From: Clostridiaceae bacterium
GTDB lineage: Bacteria; Bacillota; Clostridia; DSM-8532
Length of the DNA: 64,000 nucleotides
Reading direction: 5' to 3'
NCBI GenBank assembly: GCA_012521705.1
Contig: JAAYLX010000001.1
Coordinates: forward strand, 1-64,000
Shown here: piece by piece, positions 54,754 through 63,407 of the stretch
Layout of the letters: each line of letters opens with the position of its first letter
Numbering within the stretch: position 1 is the stretch's first letter
Program-made: the position numbers and the translations under genes
The notes under the pieces: model-generated
Seen by the model: only the letters and a program-made list of their open reading frames with translations
What the model was told of the DNA's origin: nothing
Database searches by the model: none

Positions 54754-56106
54754 ATGAACAATACTGACAAATTGGGACATGAAAGTGTCGGAAAGTTAAT
54801 TATGTCACTGTCTGTACCTGCTATTGCAGGACAGATTGTAAATATGCTCTATAACATCGTTGACAGGATATATATAGGCCACATGCCCCGTGTAGGGGGA
54901 ATTGCCCTCACAGGTGTCGGTATTACCTTCCCGATAATAATGCTTATTACTGCATTTAGTTCACTGATAGGAATGGGCGGCGCCCCGAGAGCAGCCATCA
55001 AACTTGGGGAAAACAGAAAAAACGAGGCTGAGAATATTTTAGGTAATTGCATCACTGCCCTGCTTTTAGTGTCTGTCGTTCTGACCGCAGTTTTTTTATA
55101 TTTTGGAGAAAGTCTTTTGTGGTTCTTCGGGGCAAGCGGAGAGACAATTTCCTATGCTCTGGATTACCTTAATGTATACGTTATTGGCACTGTTTTTGTC
55201 CAGTTGTCATTGGGGCTTAATCCTTTTATTACAACCCAGGGACATGCCAAAACAAGTATGTTTACTGTTGTGATAGGAGCGGTTGTCAATATAATTTTAG
55301 ACCCTGTTTTTATTTTCACCCTGGACATGGGGGTTAAAGGGGCGGCTCTTGCTACGATAATTTCCCAGGCTGTTTCGGCGGTTTGGGTTACAATGTTTCT
55401 TACCAGTAAGAAGTCGGTTCTGAAAATAAGAAAGTGCAATATGAAGCTGGATAATAAAATAATGACCCCGGTATTGTTTCTGGGAATGTCTCCGTTCATT
55501 ATGGGAAGTACCGACAGCCTATTGAATATTACTTTTAATACTTCCCTGCAAAAATACGGAGGGGATATGGCTGTGGGAGCCATGACTATTATGGGCAGCT
55601 TAAAGCAGATTCTGTATCTTCCGGTCGTAGGCCTTACACAAGGCGCGCAGCCGATAATAAGCTATAATTACGGTGCAAAAAACAATCATCGTGTAAGGAA
55701 AGCTATAAAAATACTTCTTGTATCCAGCATGAGCTATGCGATCATATTCTGGCTTCTTATGATGCTTGCACCAAGGACTTTTGTTTCTGTGTTCAATAAA
55801 GAAGACCCTCAATTGATAGAGTTAACTGTTTGGGCAATGAGGATTTTTATGTCATCCGCTTTTTTGATAGCAGCCCAGATTGCATGTCAGCAGACGTTTA
55901 TAGCCATAGGGCAGGCGAAAATCTCAGTTTTCCTTGCACTATTGAGAAAAATGGTCCTCCTGATTCCTTCCATACTTATACTGCCTGTATTTTTCGCGGA
56001 TAAAACCTTTGCCGTATTTCTCGCAGAGCCTGTTTCGGATGTAATCGCAGTAACTGTGACTGTGAGCCTGTTTGCAATCCGGTATAAACAGCTATTGACC
56101 GATTAA
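54754..56106 (+). CDS. MATE family multidrug exporter
   Basis: The 450-residue protein has 12 hydrophobic segments and the MATE phrases GKLIMSLSVPAIAGQIVNMLYNIVD-like start, GLTQGAQPIISYNYGA and IACQQTFIAIGQAK. It probably exports cationic compounds using a sodium or proton gradient. AAGGAGGC precedes the ATG. The substrate is unknown. Confidence 0.9.
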   Translation: MNNTDKLGHESVGKLIMSLSVPAIAGQIVNMLYNIVDRIYIGHMPRVGGIALTGVGITFPIIMLITAFSSLIGMGGAPRAAIKLGENRKNEAENILGNCITALLLVSVVLTAVFLYFGESLLWFFGASGETISYALDYLNVYVIGTVFVQLSLGLNPFITTQGHAKTSMFTVVIGAVVNIILDPVFIFTLDMGVKGAALATIISQAVSAVWVTMFLTSKKSVLKIRKCNMKLDNKIMTPVLFLGMSPFIMGSTDSLLNITFNTSLQKYGGDMAVGAMTIMGSLKQILYLPVVGLTQGAQPIISYNYGAKNNHRVRKAIKILLVSSMSYAIIFWLLMMLAPRTFVSVFNKEDPQLIELTVWAMRIFMSSAFLIAAQIACQQTFIAIGQAKISVFLALLRKMVLLIPSILILPVFFADKTFAVFLAEPVSDVIAVTVTVSLFAIRYKQLLTD

Positions 56107-56233
56107 GAGAACGGTGACAAAATATGAACTGTGCCCTGGGCTGATTTGCCAAGTACAGCGGTCTGGGGTAAAATTAAGAAAAAATTGGTTTAAGAACGGC
56201 AAGATATTGTGACTTTTAAAGGCAGGGATATTT

Positions 56234-57157
56234 ATGGATAAACCGGTACTGGTAATAATGGCTGCAGGAATGGGGAGCAGGTATGGAGGCCTGAAGCAGA
56301 TAGACCCCATAGATGACCAGGGCCATATTATTATGGACTTTTCTGTCTATGACGCAATCAGAGCAGGATTCCAAAAAGTTGTTTTTATTATTAAGAGAGA
56401 GAACCTTGAAATCTTCAAAGAAAAAATTGGCGACAGAATAAAAGATCATATTGAAGTTGAGTATGTTTTCCAGGATATTGACAATATTCCGGAAGGCTTT
56501 AGCGTTCCTGAGGGAAGGACAAAGCCCTGGGGCACCGGTCACGCCGTAGTGAGCTGTCATGGGAAAATTAAGGGGCCCTTTGCAGTTATTAATGCTGACG
56601 ATTTTTACGGAAGGCATGCCTTCTCTATGATATATGATTTTCTTTCCAACAACAAAGACCAGGATAAATACAGCTATGCCATGGTGGGGTATATACTTGA
56701 GAATACCCTTACTGAATACGGTTATGTTTCAAGAGGGGTCTGCACAACAAACAGTGAGGGAAAGCTGATTGGTATAACCGAAAGAATCAGGATTGAGAAA
56801 AAAGAAGGCGGCAAGGCTTATTACACTGAAGATAACGGATTAAGCTGGGTACCCGTCGATAATGACAGTATAGTTTCAATGAATATGTGGGGGTTTACTC
56901 AAAGTATGCTGGATGAACTCAAAAACAGGTTCAGAACATTTTTTGAGGTAATTGTTCCCCAAAATCCGCTTAAAGCTGAATACTATCTGCCCGAAGTTGT
57001 GGGACAACTTCTGAAAGAGGAAAAAGCCGAGGTCCAGGTGCTCAAATCACTGGACAGATGGTATGGCGTGACCTACAAGGAAGACAAGGAAATGGTGGTA
57101 AGCGCCATTGAAAAAATGAAAAGAAATGGAATATACCCTGATAAACTGTGGGATTAG
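56234..57157 (+). CDS. Sugar nucleotidyltransferase-like protein
   Basis: The 307-residue protein has the nucleotide-binding motif MAAGMGSRYGGLKQ and the metal-binding NADDFYG. The pattern AGMGSRYGGLKQIDPI is typical of a group of putative NDP-sugar pyrophosphorylases in Firmicutes rather than of GalU. The substrate is unknown. It stands alone with its own hairpin downstream. Confidence 0.8.
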   Translation: MDKPVLVIMAAGMGSRYGGLKQIDPIDDQGHIIMDFSVYDAIRAGFQKVVFIIKRENLEIFKEKIGDRIKDHIEVEYVFQDIDNIPEGFSVPEGRTKPWGTGHAVVSCHGKIKGPFAVINADDFYGRHAFSMIYDFLSNNKDQDKYSYAMVGYILENTLTEYGYVSRGVCTTNSEGKLIGITERIRIEKKEGGKAYYTEDNGLSWVPVDNDSIVSMNMWGFTQSMLDELKNRFRTFFEVIVPQNPLKAEYYLPEVVGQLLKEEKAEVQVLKSLDRWYGVTYKEDKEMVVSAIEKMKRNGIYPDKLWD

Positions 57158-57225
57158 CACCTTAAATATAAAGGTATCAGGGTATCTCCTGCGGTTTTAC
57201 TTCTGTGATGAAATCAGTATTATAG

Positions 57226-57262
57226 GGCTGCAACATTTTATTATTGTTTGCAGCCTTTAATT
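57226..57262 (+). terminator. Hairpin between convergent genes
   Basis: GGCTGCAA (57226-57233) and TTGCAGCC (57248-57255) pair perfectly and are followed by TTTAATTATT. It ends just before the stop of the minus-strand gene. Confidence 0.7.
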
Positions 57263-57695
57263 ATTGGGCTACTGCATTCAAATGACAATTTGAAATGCAT
57301 ACTGCACAATCCTTGATATAGACAGGTATCACCCTCACAAAATAGTGGCAGAAGCATGGAAAACTGTTCTTGCAGCAGAAACTCAGCCTGAACATATGAG
57401 AGAGTTTTTCTTTCCTGTCAATGATGTCATAAACCCAGTTGCCCATAAGGCTTTCAAAGTTGCCGTTGCATGAGCGGTAAAGGACAAACTCCAGCTGAGC
57501 TGTTCCTTTCTCGTTTTTGGGCACAAAGAAAAGGTTGCAGGTAAACAAGATTCTTGTTGTCGGCCTATTAAGACATGTGGTGTCTATGGATATTATCCCA
57601 AGGGTTTTTGGGAGACATGTTCGGTGAGAGGTATATGCCAACGGTCTACTGTCGGGCACAGTAAAAGCAAACCCCTGTCCTGTACTGCATTCCAT
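57261..57695 (-). CDS. DUF4489-like cysteine-rich protein (possibly the 3' part of a frameshifted gene)
   Basis: The 144 residues contain about 12 Cys and align with the protein at 58348: IDTTCLNRPTTRILF matches VDTSCLCRPKVKIEF, GTAQLEFVLYRSC matches GHAQLEFDLVRCC, and CISNCHLNAVAQ matches CVTNCQLAVFAQ. Both look like DUF4489, a family of unknown role. The ATG lies inside the conserved region and has no ribosome binding site. The frame is open upstream, and a slippery A-run at 57744-57753 would join it to the preceding gene; see the finding there. Confidence 0.65.
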   Translation of the reverse strand: MECSTGQGFAFTVPDSRPLAYTSHRTCLPKTLGIISIDTTCLNRPTTRILFTCNLFFVPKNEKGTAQLEFVLYRSCNGNFESLMGNWVYDIIDRKEKLSHMFRLSFCCKNSFPCFCHYFVRVIPVYIKDCAVCISNCHLNAVAQ

Positions 57696-57736
57696 AATTA
57701 TTTTGTCTGTCTTGCATGAACTTGTTCCACATTCAG

Positions 57737-58243
57737 TTAAATGTTTTTTTTTTCAATTTCGACGGTAATATGTTGTTGTTCCTCAAAGTCATTAACTTCC
57801 TCTTCATCATGTTTTTCAAATTCTGTTTCTTTTTCTGCATCTGTTACGGATTCATCTATTTCGCTTCCCATGTATTCATCGGCCGGATAATATTTTTCGG
57901 AGGTATCATAAATAGGGGCATTCAGAAAGCTGTTAATATCATAATCTTCCACCGGAAGTATATCTTTTTTTCTGATTTTCTCTTCTTCCTTTGCGGTAAG
58001 TATTTCAGGTTCATGCACATAGTATAATTCCCCGGAAACTTCATTGACGGGCTCATCTATAACGGTTTTTGTTTCGGTTTTACTATTAGTTGAAATATTG
58101 GTTGTAATATTTGTTGTTATATTATTTTCAGTTTGAATGGAAGAGGAGCTGGAACTTTTACCACACACCATTGTGGTCCAGCCTACATAGTTTTCGAAAT
58201 ACTTTTCCCACATTTCTTCCCATTTTATTCTCTTCGCTTTCAT
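57737..58243 (-). CDS. 168-residue acidic/low-complexity protein ending at a slippery site
   Basis: The protein starts MKAKRIKWEEMWEKYFENYVG, followed by a Ser/Thr/Asn-rich part (SSSSSS, NITTNITTNIS) and a Glu/Asp-rich C-terminal half. GGAGGTG precedes the ATG at 58243. I know no family. The end is remarkable: GAA AAA AAA AAC ATT TAA, so the stop comes directly after a tract of ten A. Slippage by -1 there gives a 327-residue fusion with the DUF4489-like frame downstream. Confidence 0.6.
   Translation of the reverse strand: MKAKRIKWEEMWEKYFENYVGWTTMVCGKSSSSSSIQTENNITTNITTNISTNSKTETKTVIDEPVNEVSGELYYVHEPEILTAKEEEKIRKKDILPVEDYDINSFLNAPIYDTSEKYYPADEYMGSEIDESVTDAEKETEFEKHDEEEVNDFEEQQHITVEIEKKNI
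57740..57754 (-). other. Candidate -1 frameshift or slippage site
   Basis: On the minus strand the heptamer A AAA AAC (57749-57743), in the zero frame of the upstream gene, lies within A10 (57753-57744), with stop TAA two codons later. The -1 frame continues CAT TTA ACT into the DUF4489-like frame without a stop. Confidence 0.5.
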
Positions 58244-58311
58244 GATAAGGCACCTCCGGCATTCTTTACTAATCATTTTATGCCGTGGTGGCAGAAAGGT
58301 TATATATTAAG

Positions 58312-58340
58312 TGACGGCTAATCAGAAAGATTAGCCGTCA
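58312..58340 (-). terminator. Perfect 12-bp hairpin after the DUF4489 gene
   Basis: TGACGGCTAATC (58312-58323) and GATTAGCCGTCA (58329-58340) pair perfectly around AGAAA. No strong T-run follows on either strand, so it may be a weak terminator or a 3' stability element. Confidence 0.55.
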
Positions 58341-58347
58341 GAACCCC

Positions 58348-58917
58348 TTAATGACCCTGAGCAAAAACAGCAAGCTGGCAATTTGTCACGCAGATAGTGG
58401 CATCCTTAACGAATACCGGTCTGCATTTAACTATGTAGGTACAGCATCCCGGGCAAGTGCTGCAGTCACAATAGTCAAAGCAGAAGGATTTAGCAAATTT
58501 GTCGTCGTCCTCAATTTCGTAATTCCATGTGCCAATTACGCATTCAGGGAAGTCCTTGCAGCATCTTACAAGGTCGAATTCCAACTGAGCATGACCGTCA
58601 TTGTCAGGGATAAAGTGGATTATGCTCGAGAATTCAATCTTGACTTTAGGTCTGCACAGACATGAGGTGTCCACTGTTACGTTGGCAACTGTTTTGGGAG
58701 TGCAGATACATGTTGCGTTTTCTTCCTTGCTGTTGCTGCAGTTTGCTGAGAAAGTAAATCCTCCGCCGTTTCCACATTCAAAGAGTATGGGCTTCGGAAG
58801 AGGATGGCCCGGCTCGCAGCATTTTGCACATCCGCAGTCATGATCGTCCTTTTTGTAATCATCTTTCCTGTCGTCTTTCTTGTAATCGTCTTTTTCGTAC
58901 TTATCGTATTCTGGCAT
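58348..58917 (-). CDS. DUF4489-like cysteine-rich protein
   Basis: The 189-residue protein has an Asp/Lys-rich N-terminus with DDYKKDD twice, then CGCAKCC, then the DUF4489-like domain from about 44 to the end (ILFECGNGGGFTFSANC, SFCFDYCDCSTCPGCC). It has about 22 Cys. No signal peptide is present. The function of the family is unknown; such Cys-rich proteins in spore formers are often coat components, which is only a guess. I chose the ATG at 58917, 9 nt behind GAGG. Confidence 0.78.
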   Translation of the reverse strand: MPEYDKYEKDDYKKDDRKDDYKKDDHDCGCAKCCEPGHPLPKPILFECGNGGGFTFSANCSNSKEENATCICTPKTVANVTVDTSCLCRPKVKIEFSSIIHFIPDNDGHAQLEFDLVRCCKDFPECVIGTWNYEIEDDDKFAKSFCFDYCDCSTCPGCCTYIVKCRPVFVKDATICVTNCQLAVFAQGH

Positions 58918-59055
58918 TATATTTAACCTCATTATGTTTGTCCTAATTTCATAATATTCTTTGGTAAATTTTTGGTTACATCATCCTGATAATTACAGAC
59001 AAGTTTAATTCTAAAAAATTTTTTAAAATAGTTGGGAATACCTTAGTATTTTATG

Positions 59056-59084
59056 TTGAAAATAAACAGGTAAGATGTTATTAT
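59056..59084 (+). promoter_or_regulatory. Sigma-A promoter of speA
   Basis: TTGAAA (59056-59061), a 17-nt spacer and TATTAT (59079-59084) leave a leader of about 130 nt. The leader contains ACGTG and CACGT arms at about 59123-59141 but no known riboswitch pattern. The rest of 58918-59220 shows nothing further. Confidence 0.6.
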
Positions 59085-59220
59085 GATGCTGCTGTATTTT
59101 TTTTTAATAGTATCTGGACGTGGGCGGTCGGCTGCACGTTCTTCTTATGTCCGAAACAAATAAGCCTTTTTTTCTTGCTGGTGACAGCGGTTTATTATTG
59201 GTTAGGAAGGAAGGTAATAA

Positions 59221-61140
59221 ATGAATAGAGGAGAACTCTTGAGAAGATGGACTATTGAGAAGTCCGAAGAATTATATGGTATAAAGAACTGGGGGGCCGG
59301 TTATTTTTCAATTTCCGAAAACGGCGAGGTTATGATTAACCCTTATAAAGAGAATAATAAAGCTGCCATTAGCATTATGGATATCATTTCCGGCATAAGG
59401 GAACGTGGCATGGATATGCCTGTTCTGTTACGTATAGAAAATCTACTGGACGCTCAGATTTCATATCTTAACAATTCCTTTGCGGATGCTATGAAAAAGC
59501 TGAATTACAAAGGTGTATACCGTGGAGTTTACCCAATCAAGGTAAATCAGCAGCAGCAGGTTGTTGAAGAAGTGACAAAATTTGGCCAGAGATATCATCA
59601 TGGTCTTGAAGTGGGCAGTAAAGCCGAACTCATCGCTGCTCTTGCGGTTATGAAGGATAAGGAAGCCTGCCTTATATGTAATGGATATAAAGACGAAGAG
59701 TTTATAGACCTTGGCCTGTATGCTGTAAAAATGGGATTCAAGCTCTTCTTTGTGATAGAGATGCCCGGTGAGGCTGATATAATACTTGAACGTTCACGCG
59801 CATTGGGGATTGAACCAAATATCGGGATACGAATCAAACTGGCGGCAAGAGCCGGTGGCCACTGGACCGAATCAGGCGGAGACAGAAGTATCTTTGGCCT
59901 GAGCATGTCTGAAGTCATATCCCTTGTGGATATGCTCAAAGAAAACAATATGCTCAACTGCGTTAAATTGCTGCATTATCATTTGGGATCCCAGATACCG
60001 AATATTCGGGATATTCGTGCTGCAGTAATTGAGGCTGCCCGTGTTTATGCCGAACTGGTCAGGGAAGGTGCCCCCATGGGTTATCTTGATCTGGGTGGCG
60101 GACTTGCAGTGGACTATGACGGTTCAAATACCAATTACACAAACAGCCGCAACTATACTGTTGAAGAATATTGTACAGACATAGTGGAAGCGGTAATGGC
60201 AACGCTTGATCCCTTTGAAATACCCCATCCTGTAATTATTACTGAATCGGGAAGAACTACTGTCGCTTACCATTCTGTTTTGATTTTCAATGTTCTTGAT
60301 GTGGCAAGATTTGAGGAATACGAAATTCCGGCAACGTTGGATGAGGATATGCCTGAACAGATAAAGAATCTGTTTGATGTATGGAAAAGCCTGACGCTTA
60401 AGAATATACAGGAATGCTACAACGACGCGCTGTATTACAGGGATGTTATCCGTGAAATGTTTAAGCATGGAACCATAAGTCTCAGAGACAGGGCATTTTC
60501 AGAAAAGATTTTCTGGAATATTATCCATAAGATAGCCAAGGAGAAATCCAAGCTTAAAAATCCTCCTCCGGATCTGGGTGAAATTGAAAGCGCAATTGCG
60601 GATATTTACTACTGCAATTTCTCCGTATTCCAGTCCATTCCGGACAGTTGGGCAATCGATCAGCTCTTTCCCATCATGCCGCTGCACCGTTTGCTTGAGG
60701 AACCTAAGAACAATGCAGTAATTGCTGATATCACCTGCGATTGTGACGGTAAGATAGATCATTTCATAGATCTTCACGATGTACGTAATACCTTGCCGCT
60801 GCATGATGTAAACAATGGGGATGATTATTACCTTGGAGTATTCCTGGTTGGAGCATATCAGGAAACTTTGGGTGACCTCCATAACCTGTTTGGCGATACA
60901 AATGTGGTGAGTGTAAAAATAAGCCCGGATGGCAGTTTTGATTTCGTCAGAGAAATTCACGGTGACAGTGTGGCGGATGTGTTGGCATATTCTGAATATG
61001 AACCCAGTTATATGCTTGTAAAGTTCAGAGAAAAAGCTGAGCAAGCAGTACGTGAAGGATTAATTACAGCAAGCGAGAGAAAGAATATCGTGCAGGCTTA
61101 TGATGAAGGCATGCGCGGATATACTTATTACGAACGCTAA
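59221..61140 (+). CDS. speA: Biosynthetic arginine decarboxylase SpeA
   Basis: The 639-residue PLP enzyme decarboxylates arginine to agmatine, the first step of one putrescine route. The PLP Lys lies in YRGVYPIKVNQQ (about residue 103). Other conserved blocks are GLEVGSKAELIAAL, LHYHLGSQIPNIRDI, GYLDLGGGLAVDYDG and CDGKIDHFIDLHDV. The length fits the E. coli-type SpeA. No agmatinase gene is in the window. GGAAGGAAGG precedes the ATG, and a strong terminator follows. Confidence 0.96.
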   Translation: MNRGELLRRWTIEKSEELYGIKNWGAGYFSISENGEVMINPYKENNKAAISIMDIISGIRERGMDMPVLLRIENLLDAQISYLNNSFADAMKKLNYKGVYRGVYPIKVNQQQQVVEEVTKFGQRYHHGLEVGSKAELIAALAVMKDKEACLICNGYKDEEFIDLGLYAVKMGFKLFFVIEMPGEADIILERSRALGIEPNIGIRIKLAARAGGHWTESGGDRSIFGLSMSEVISLVDMLKENNMLNCVKLLHYHLGSQIPNIRDIRAAVIEAARVYAELVREGAPMGYLDLGGGLAVDYDGSNTNYTNSRNYTVEEYCTDIVEAVMATLDPFEIPHPVIITESGRTTVAYHSVLIFNVLDVARFEEYEIPATLDEDMPEQIKNLFDVWKSLTLKNIQECYNDALYYRDVIREMFKHGTISLRDRAFSEKIFWNIIHKIAKEKSKLKNPPPDLGEIESAIADIYYCNFSVFQSIPDSWAIDQLFPIMPLHRLLEEPKNNAVIADITCDCDGKIDHFIDLHDVRNTLPLHDVNNGDDYYLGVFLVGAYQETLGDLHNLFGDTNVVSVKISPDGSFDFVREIHGDSVADVLAYSEYEPSYMLVKFREKAEQAVREGLITASERKNIVQAYDEGMRGYTYYER

Positions 61141-61174
61141 ACAGAGGAACTAAAAATTATATTGTTATTTTTGG

Positions 61175-61213
61175 CCGGCAATGACATAAGCTATATGTTG
61201 ATTGCCGGTTTTA
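61175..61213 (+). terminator. Intrinsic terminator after speA
   Basis: CCGGCAAT (61175-61182) and ATTGCCGG (61201-61208) pair around an 18-nt loop and are followed by TTTTATTT. Confidence 0.8.
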
Positions 61214-61313
61214 TTTATTTAACTTTCAATTGGAATACATTGGAAGAAAAGTACAGGATTTTTAATGTATGTGATATAATTTTATAAGTAATAACTAAGA
61301 AAAGGGTGATCGT

Positions 61314-62036
61314 GTGGATATTCAGAAATTGAGAGAGATTATCGACTCGTCCGACAACATAGTTTTTTTTGGTGGGGCAGGAGTATCTACAGCAAGTAAC
61401 ATTCCCGATTTCAGAAGTGCCGACGGACTTTACAGCGAAAAGACAAACACCCATTATTCACCCGAAGAAATGCTTTCTCATGACTTCTTTATTTCTCATA
61501 CAAAGGAATTCTTTAATTTTTACAGATCCAAAATGATATACCGGGACGCAAAACCAAATGATGCCCATATTACACTGGCCAAATTAGAAAAAGCCGGAAA
61601 ACTGAAAGCGGTTATTACCCAGAATATTGACGGACTTCATCAAATGGCGGGAAGCCAGAACGTTCTTGAGCTTCATGGCTCTGTACACAGAAATTACTGC
61701 ATGAAATGCGGAAAGTTTTTTGATTTGGATTATATCTTAAGTACTGATGATATTCCCAAATGTGATAATTGTGGAGGAACAGTCAAACCAGATGTTGTGT
61801 TGTATCAGGAAAGCCTTGACTACGATGTACTGGAATCCTCCATTAATTATATATCCAAAGCTGATGTTTTCATTGTCGGAGGAACTTCCCTGTCGGTATA
61901 TCCGGCAGCCGGTCTTGTAAACTACTACAGTGGTAATAAAATGATATTGGTTAACAAAACTCCGACAGCCTATGACAACAGAGCTGACCTTATTTATTAT
62001 GGCAATATTGCTGAAATATTCAAAGACATAGGATAA
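61314..62036 (+). CDS. NAD-dependent protein deacylase, Sir2 family
   Basis: The 240-residue sirtuin has GGAGVSTASNIPDFRSADG, the catalytic His in LHGSVHRN, TQNIDGLHQMAG and a zinc site of Cys pairs (CMKC, CDNC). It removes acetyl or other acyl groups from lysines using NAD. The start is GTG behind AAAGGG. It carries no N-terminal extension. Confidence 0.93.
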   Translation: MDIQKLREIIDSSDNIVFFGGAGVSTASNIPDFRSADGLYSEKTNTHYSPEEMLSHDFFISHTKEFFNFYRSKMIYRDAKPNDAHITLAKLEKAGKLKAVITQNIDGLHQMAGSQNVLELHGSVHRNYCMKCGKFFDLDYILSTDDIPKCDNCGGTVKPDVVLYQESLDYDVLESSINYISKADVFIVGGTSLSVYPAAGLVNYYSGNKMILVNKTPTAYDNRADLIYYGNIAEIFKDIG

Positions 62037-62097
62037 TAACAAAGACTAACATCATAAGGATTTTAATTTCATCTTCATTACTGCGGGGGACAGATCA

Positions 62098-62826
62098 GTG
62101 AGGGCAATAGCGAAAATAAGGAAAAAGTATAACTGGAAGAATATCGCAGGTTGGATTCTTCTGATTACACTGATATTATCCATTATTTATTCTGTTGTAC
62201 AAATAGTTCGTTCACCGGCAGAGCCCCATGGGGACGAATATGAGAAACTTAAAAGTGATTATGTGCTTATGCTGACCCAGTGTATCCTGGGTCTTATAGT
62301 AATGTTTATACCTTCTATTATTGAGCGCAGATGGTCCATTGACATTCCAAATTATATGGAAATTCTGTACTTTATCTTTTTGTATTGCGCCATATACCTG
62401 GGTGAGGTGCGGAATTTCTATTATCTGATACCCTATTGGGATACCATACTTCATGCTTTCAGTGGTGCAATGCTGGGTGCTCTGGGTTTTACATTGGTGA
62501 GCATACTCAATGATTCAGCAAAAATAAAAATTGTTTTGAGCCCCTTTTTTGTTTCTTTGTTCTCTTTTTCATTTGCGTTGGCATCAGGCGCCATCTGGGA
62601 GATTTATGAATATGCTTTTGACGGTTTTTTATCTTTAAATATGCAAAAATTTGCCCTGGAAGATGGTACTTTGCTTATAGGACGTGCGGCTCTTTCAGAT
62701 ACCATGCAGGATCTTATTGTAGATGCAATAAGTGCATTGGCAGTTGTTACCGTCGGTCATTTTACCATAAAAAAGAAGTACGCTAATAAAAAGATCGAAA
62801 TACAGGAACCGCAGGATGTAGGTTAA
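62098..62826 (+). CDS. YjdF/DUF2238-like membrane protein
   Basis: The 242-residue protein has about six hydrophobic segments. ILHAFSGAMLGALGF and SGAIWEIYEYAFD, with conserved His and acidic residues, resemble the DUF2238 group. DTMQDLIVDAISALAV is a further conserved block. The function is unknown. It starts with GTG behind GGGGGA. Confidence 0.75.
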   Translation: MRAIAKIRKKYNWKNIAGWILLITLILSIIYSVVQIVRSPAEPHGDEYEKLKSDYVLMLTQCILGLIVMFIPSIIERRWSIDIPNYMEILYFIFLYCAIYLGEVRNFYYLIPYWDTILHAFSGAMLGALGFTLVSILNDSAKIKIVLSPFFVSLFSFSFALASGAIWEIYEYAFDGFLSLNMQKFALEDGTLLIGRAALSDTMQDLIVDAISALAVVTVGHFTIKKKYANKKIEIQEPQDVG

Positions 62827-62876
62827 CCTGGTCAGGCTAAATTTAGAAAAATGGATTTTTATACGGTATTCTGTCG

Positions 62877-62907
62877 TGAATAACCGACCCTTGTCTGAAA
62901 GATAATA
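62877..62907 (+). promoter_or_regulatory. Candidate sigma-G promoter of tlp
   Basis: TGAATA (62877-62882) is followed after 18 nt by GATAATA (62901-62907), close to the sigma-G pattern (TGAATA and CATACTA, 17-18 nt). It lies 29 nt before the ATG of a forespore-type gene. Confidence 0.6.
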
Positions 62908-62936
62908 AAGAAAAAAGAGAAAAGGAGTCGATTTGA

Positions 62937-63170
62937 ATGGGTAAAAGACCAAAACCGGACGACAGAAGAGATAATGTGGAGAAAATCCAGAGAAATATTA
63001 ATAATACCATTGAAAACATTGAGGCTGCCGAGGATATGATGGCAAAAACCGATAATCCCGAACAAAGACGCCAGATTCAGGAAAAGAATGAGAGAAGGAG
63101 AGAGGCACTGAAAGGCATGCGGGAAGAAATCAGGGATGAAGCTCTCGCAAGGGAAAGGGATTACCAATAA
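62937..63170 (+). CDS. tlp: Small acid-soluble spore protein Tlp
   Basis: The 77-residue protein starts GKRPKPDDRRDNVEKIQ and continues NTIENIEAAEDMM and IQEKNERRREALKGMREEI, the complete Tlp family pattern. It is helical and highly charged. B. subtilis Tlp is a minor forespore protein expressed under sigma-G, and a matching promoter is seen upstream here. AAAGGAG precedes the ATG. Confidence 0.95.
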   Translation: MGKRPKPDDRRDNVEKIQRNINNTIENIEAAEDMMAKTDNPEQRRQIQEKNERRREALKGMREEIRDEALARERDYQ

Positions 63171-63215
63171 ACTATAACGACAAGCAAAGTGACTAATGAA
63201 ATTTGTAACTTTATG

Positions 63216-63243
63216 GAGTGCAGAGAAATCTGCACTCTTTTTA
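63216..63243 (+). terminator. Intrinsic terminator after tlp
   Basis: GAGTGCAGA (63216-63224) and TCTGCACTC (63229-63237) pair perfectly around a GAAA tetraloop, followed by TTTTTAAT. Confidence 0.88.
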
Positions 63244-63346
63244 ATATTTCCATTAAGAAATTAACTATGCACAATCAGTAATTACCCCCTATAAAGAATT
63301 GACTATAACCTCTTAAGAATTTGCACTTTTTTGTTGCATAACTTCA

Positions 63347-63375
63347 TTGTGTTAACGTGATTGTTTTAGTATAAT
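63347..63375 (+). promoter_or_regulatory. Sigma-A promoter of the PutP-type symporter
   Basis: TTGTGT (63347-63352), a 17-nt spacer and TATAAT (63370-63375) lie just before the ribosome binding site AGGAGG. Confidence 0.65.
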
Positions 63376-63407
63376 TATTAATTATTTACGCTCACAGGAG
63401 GAGACAT

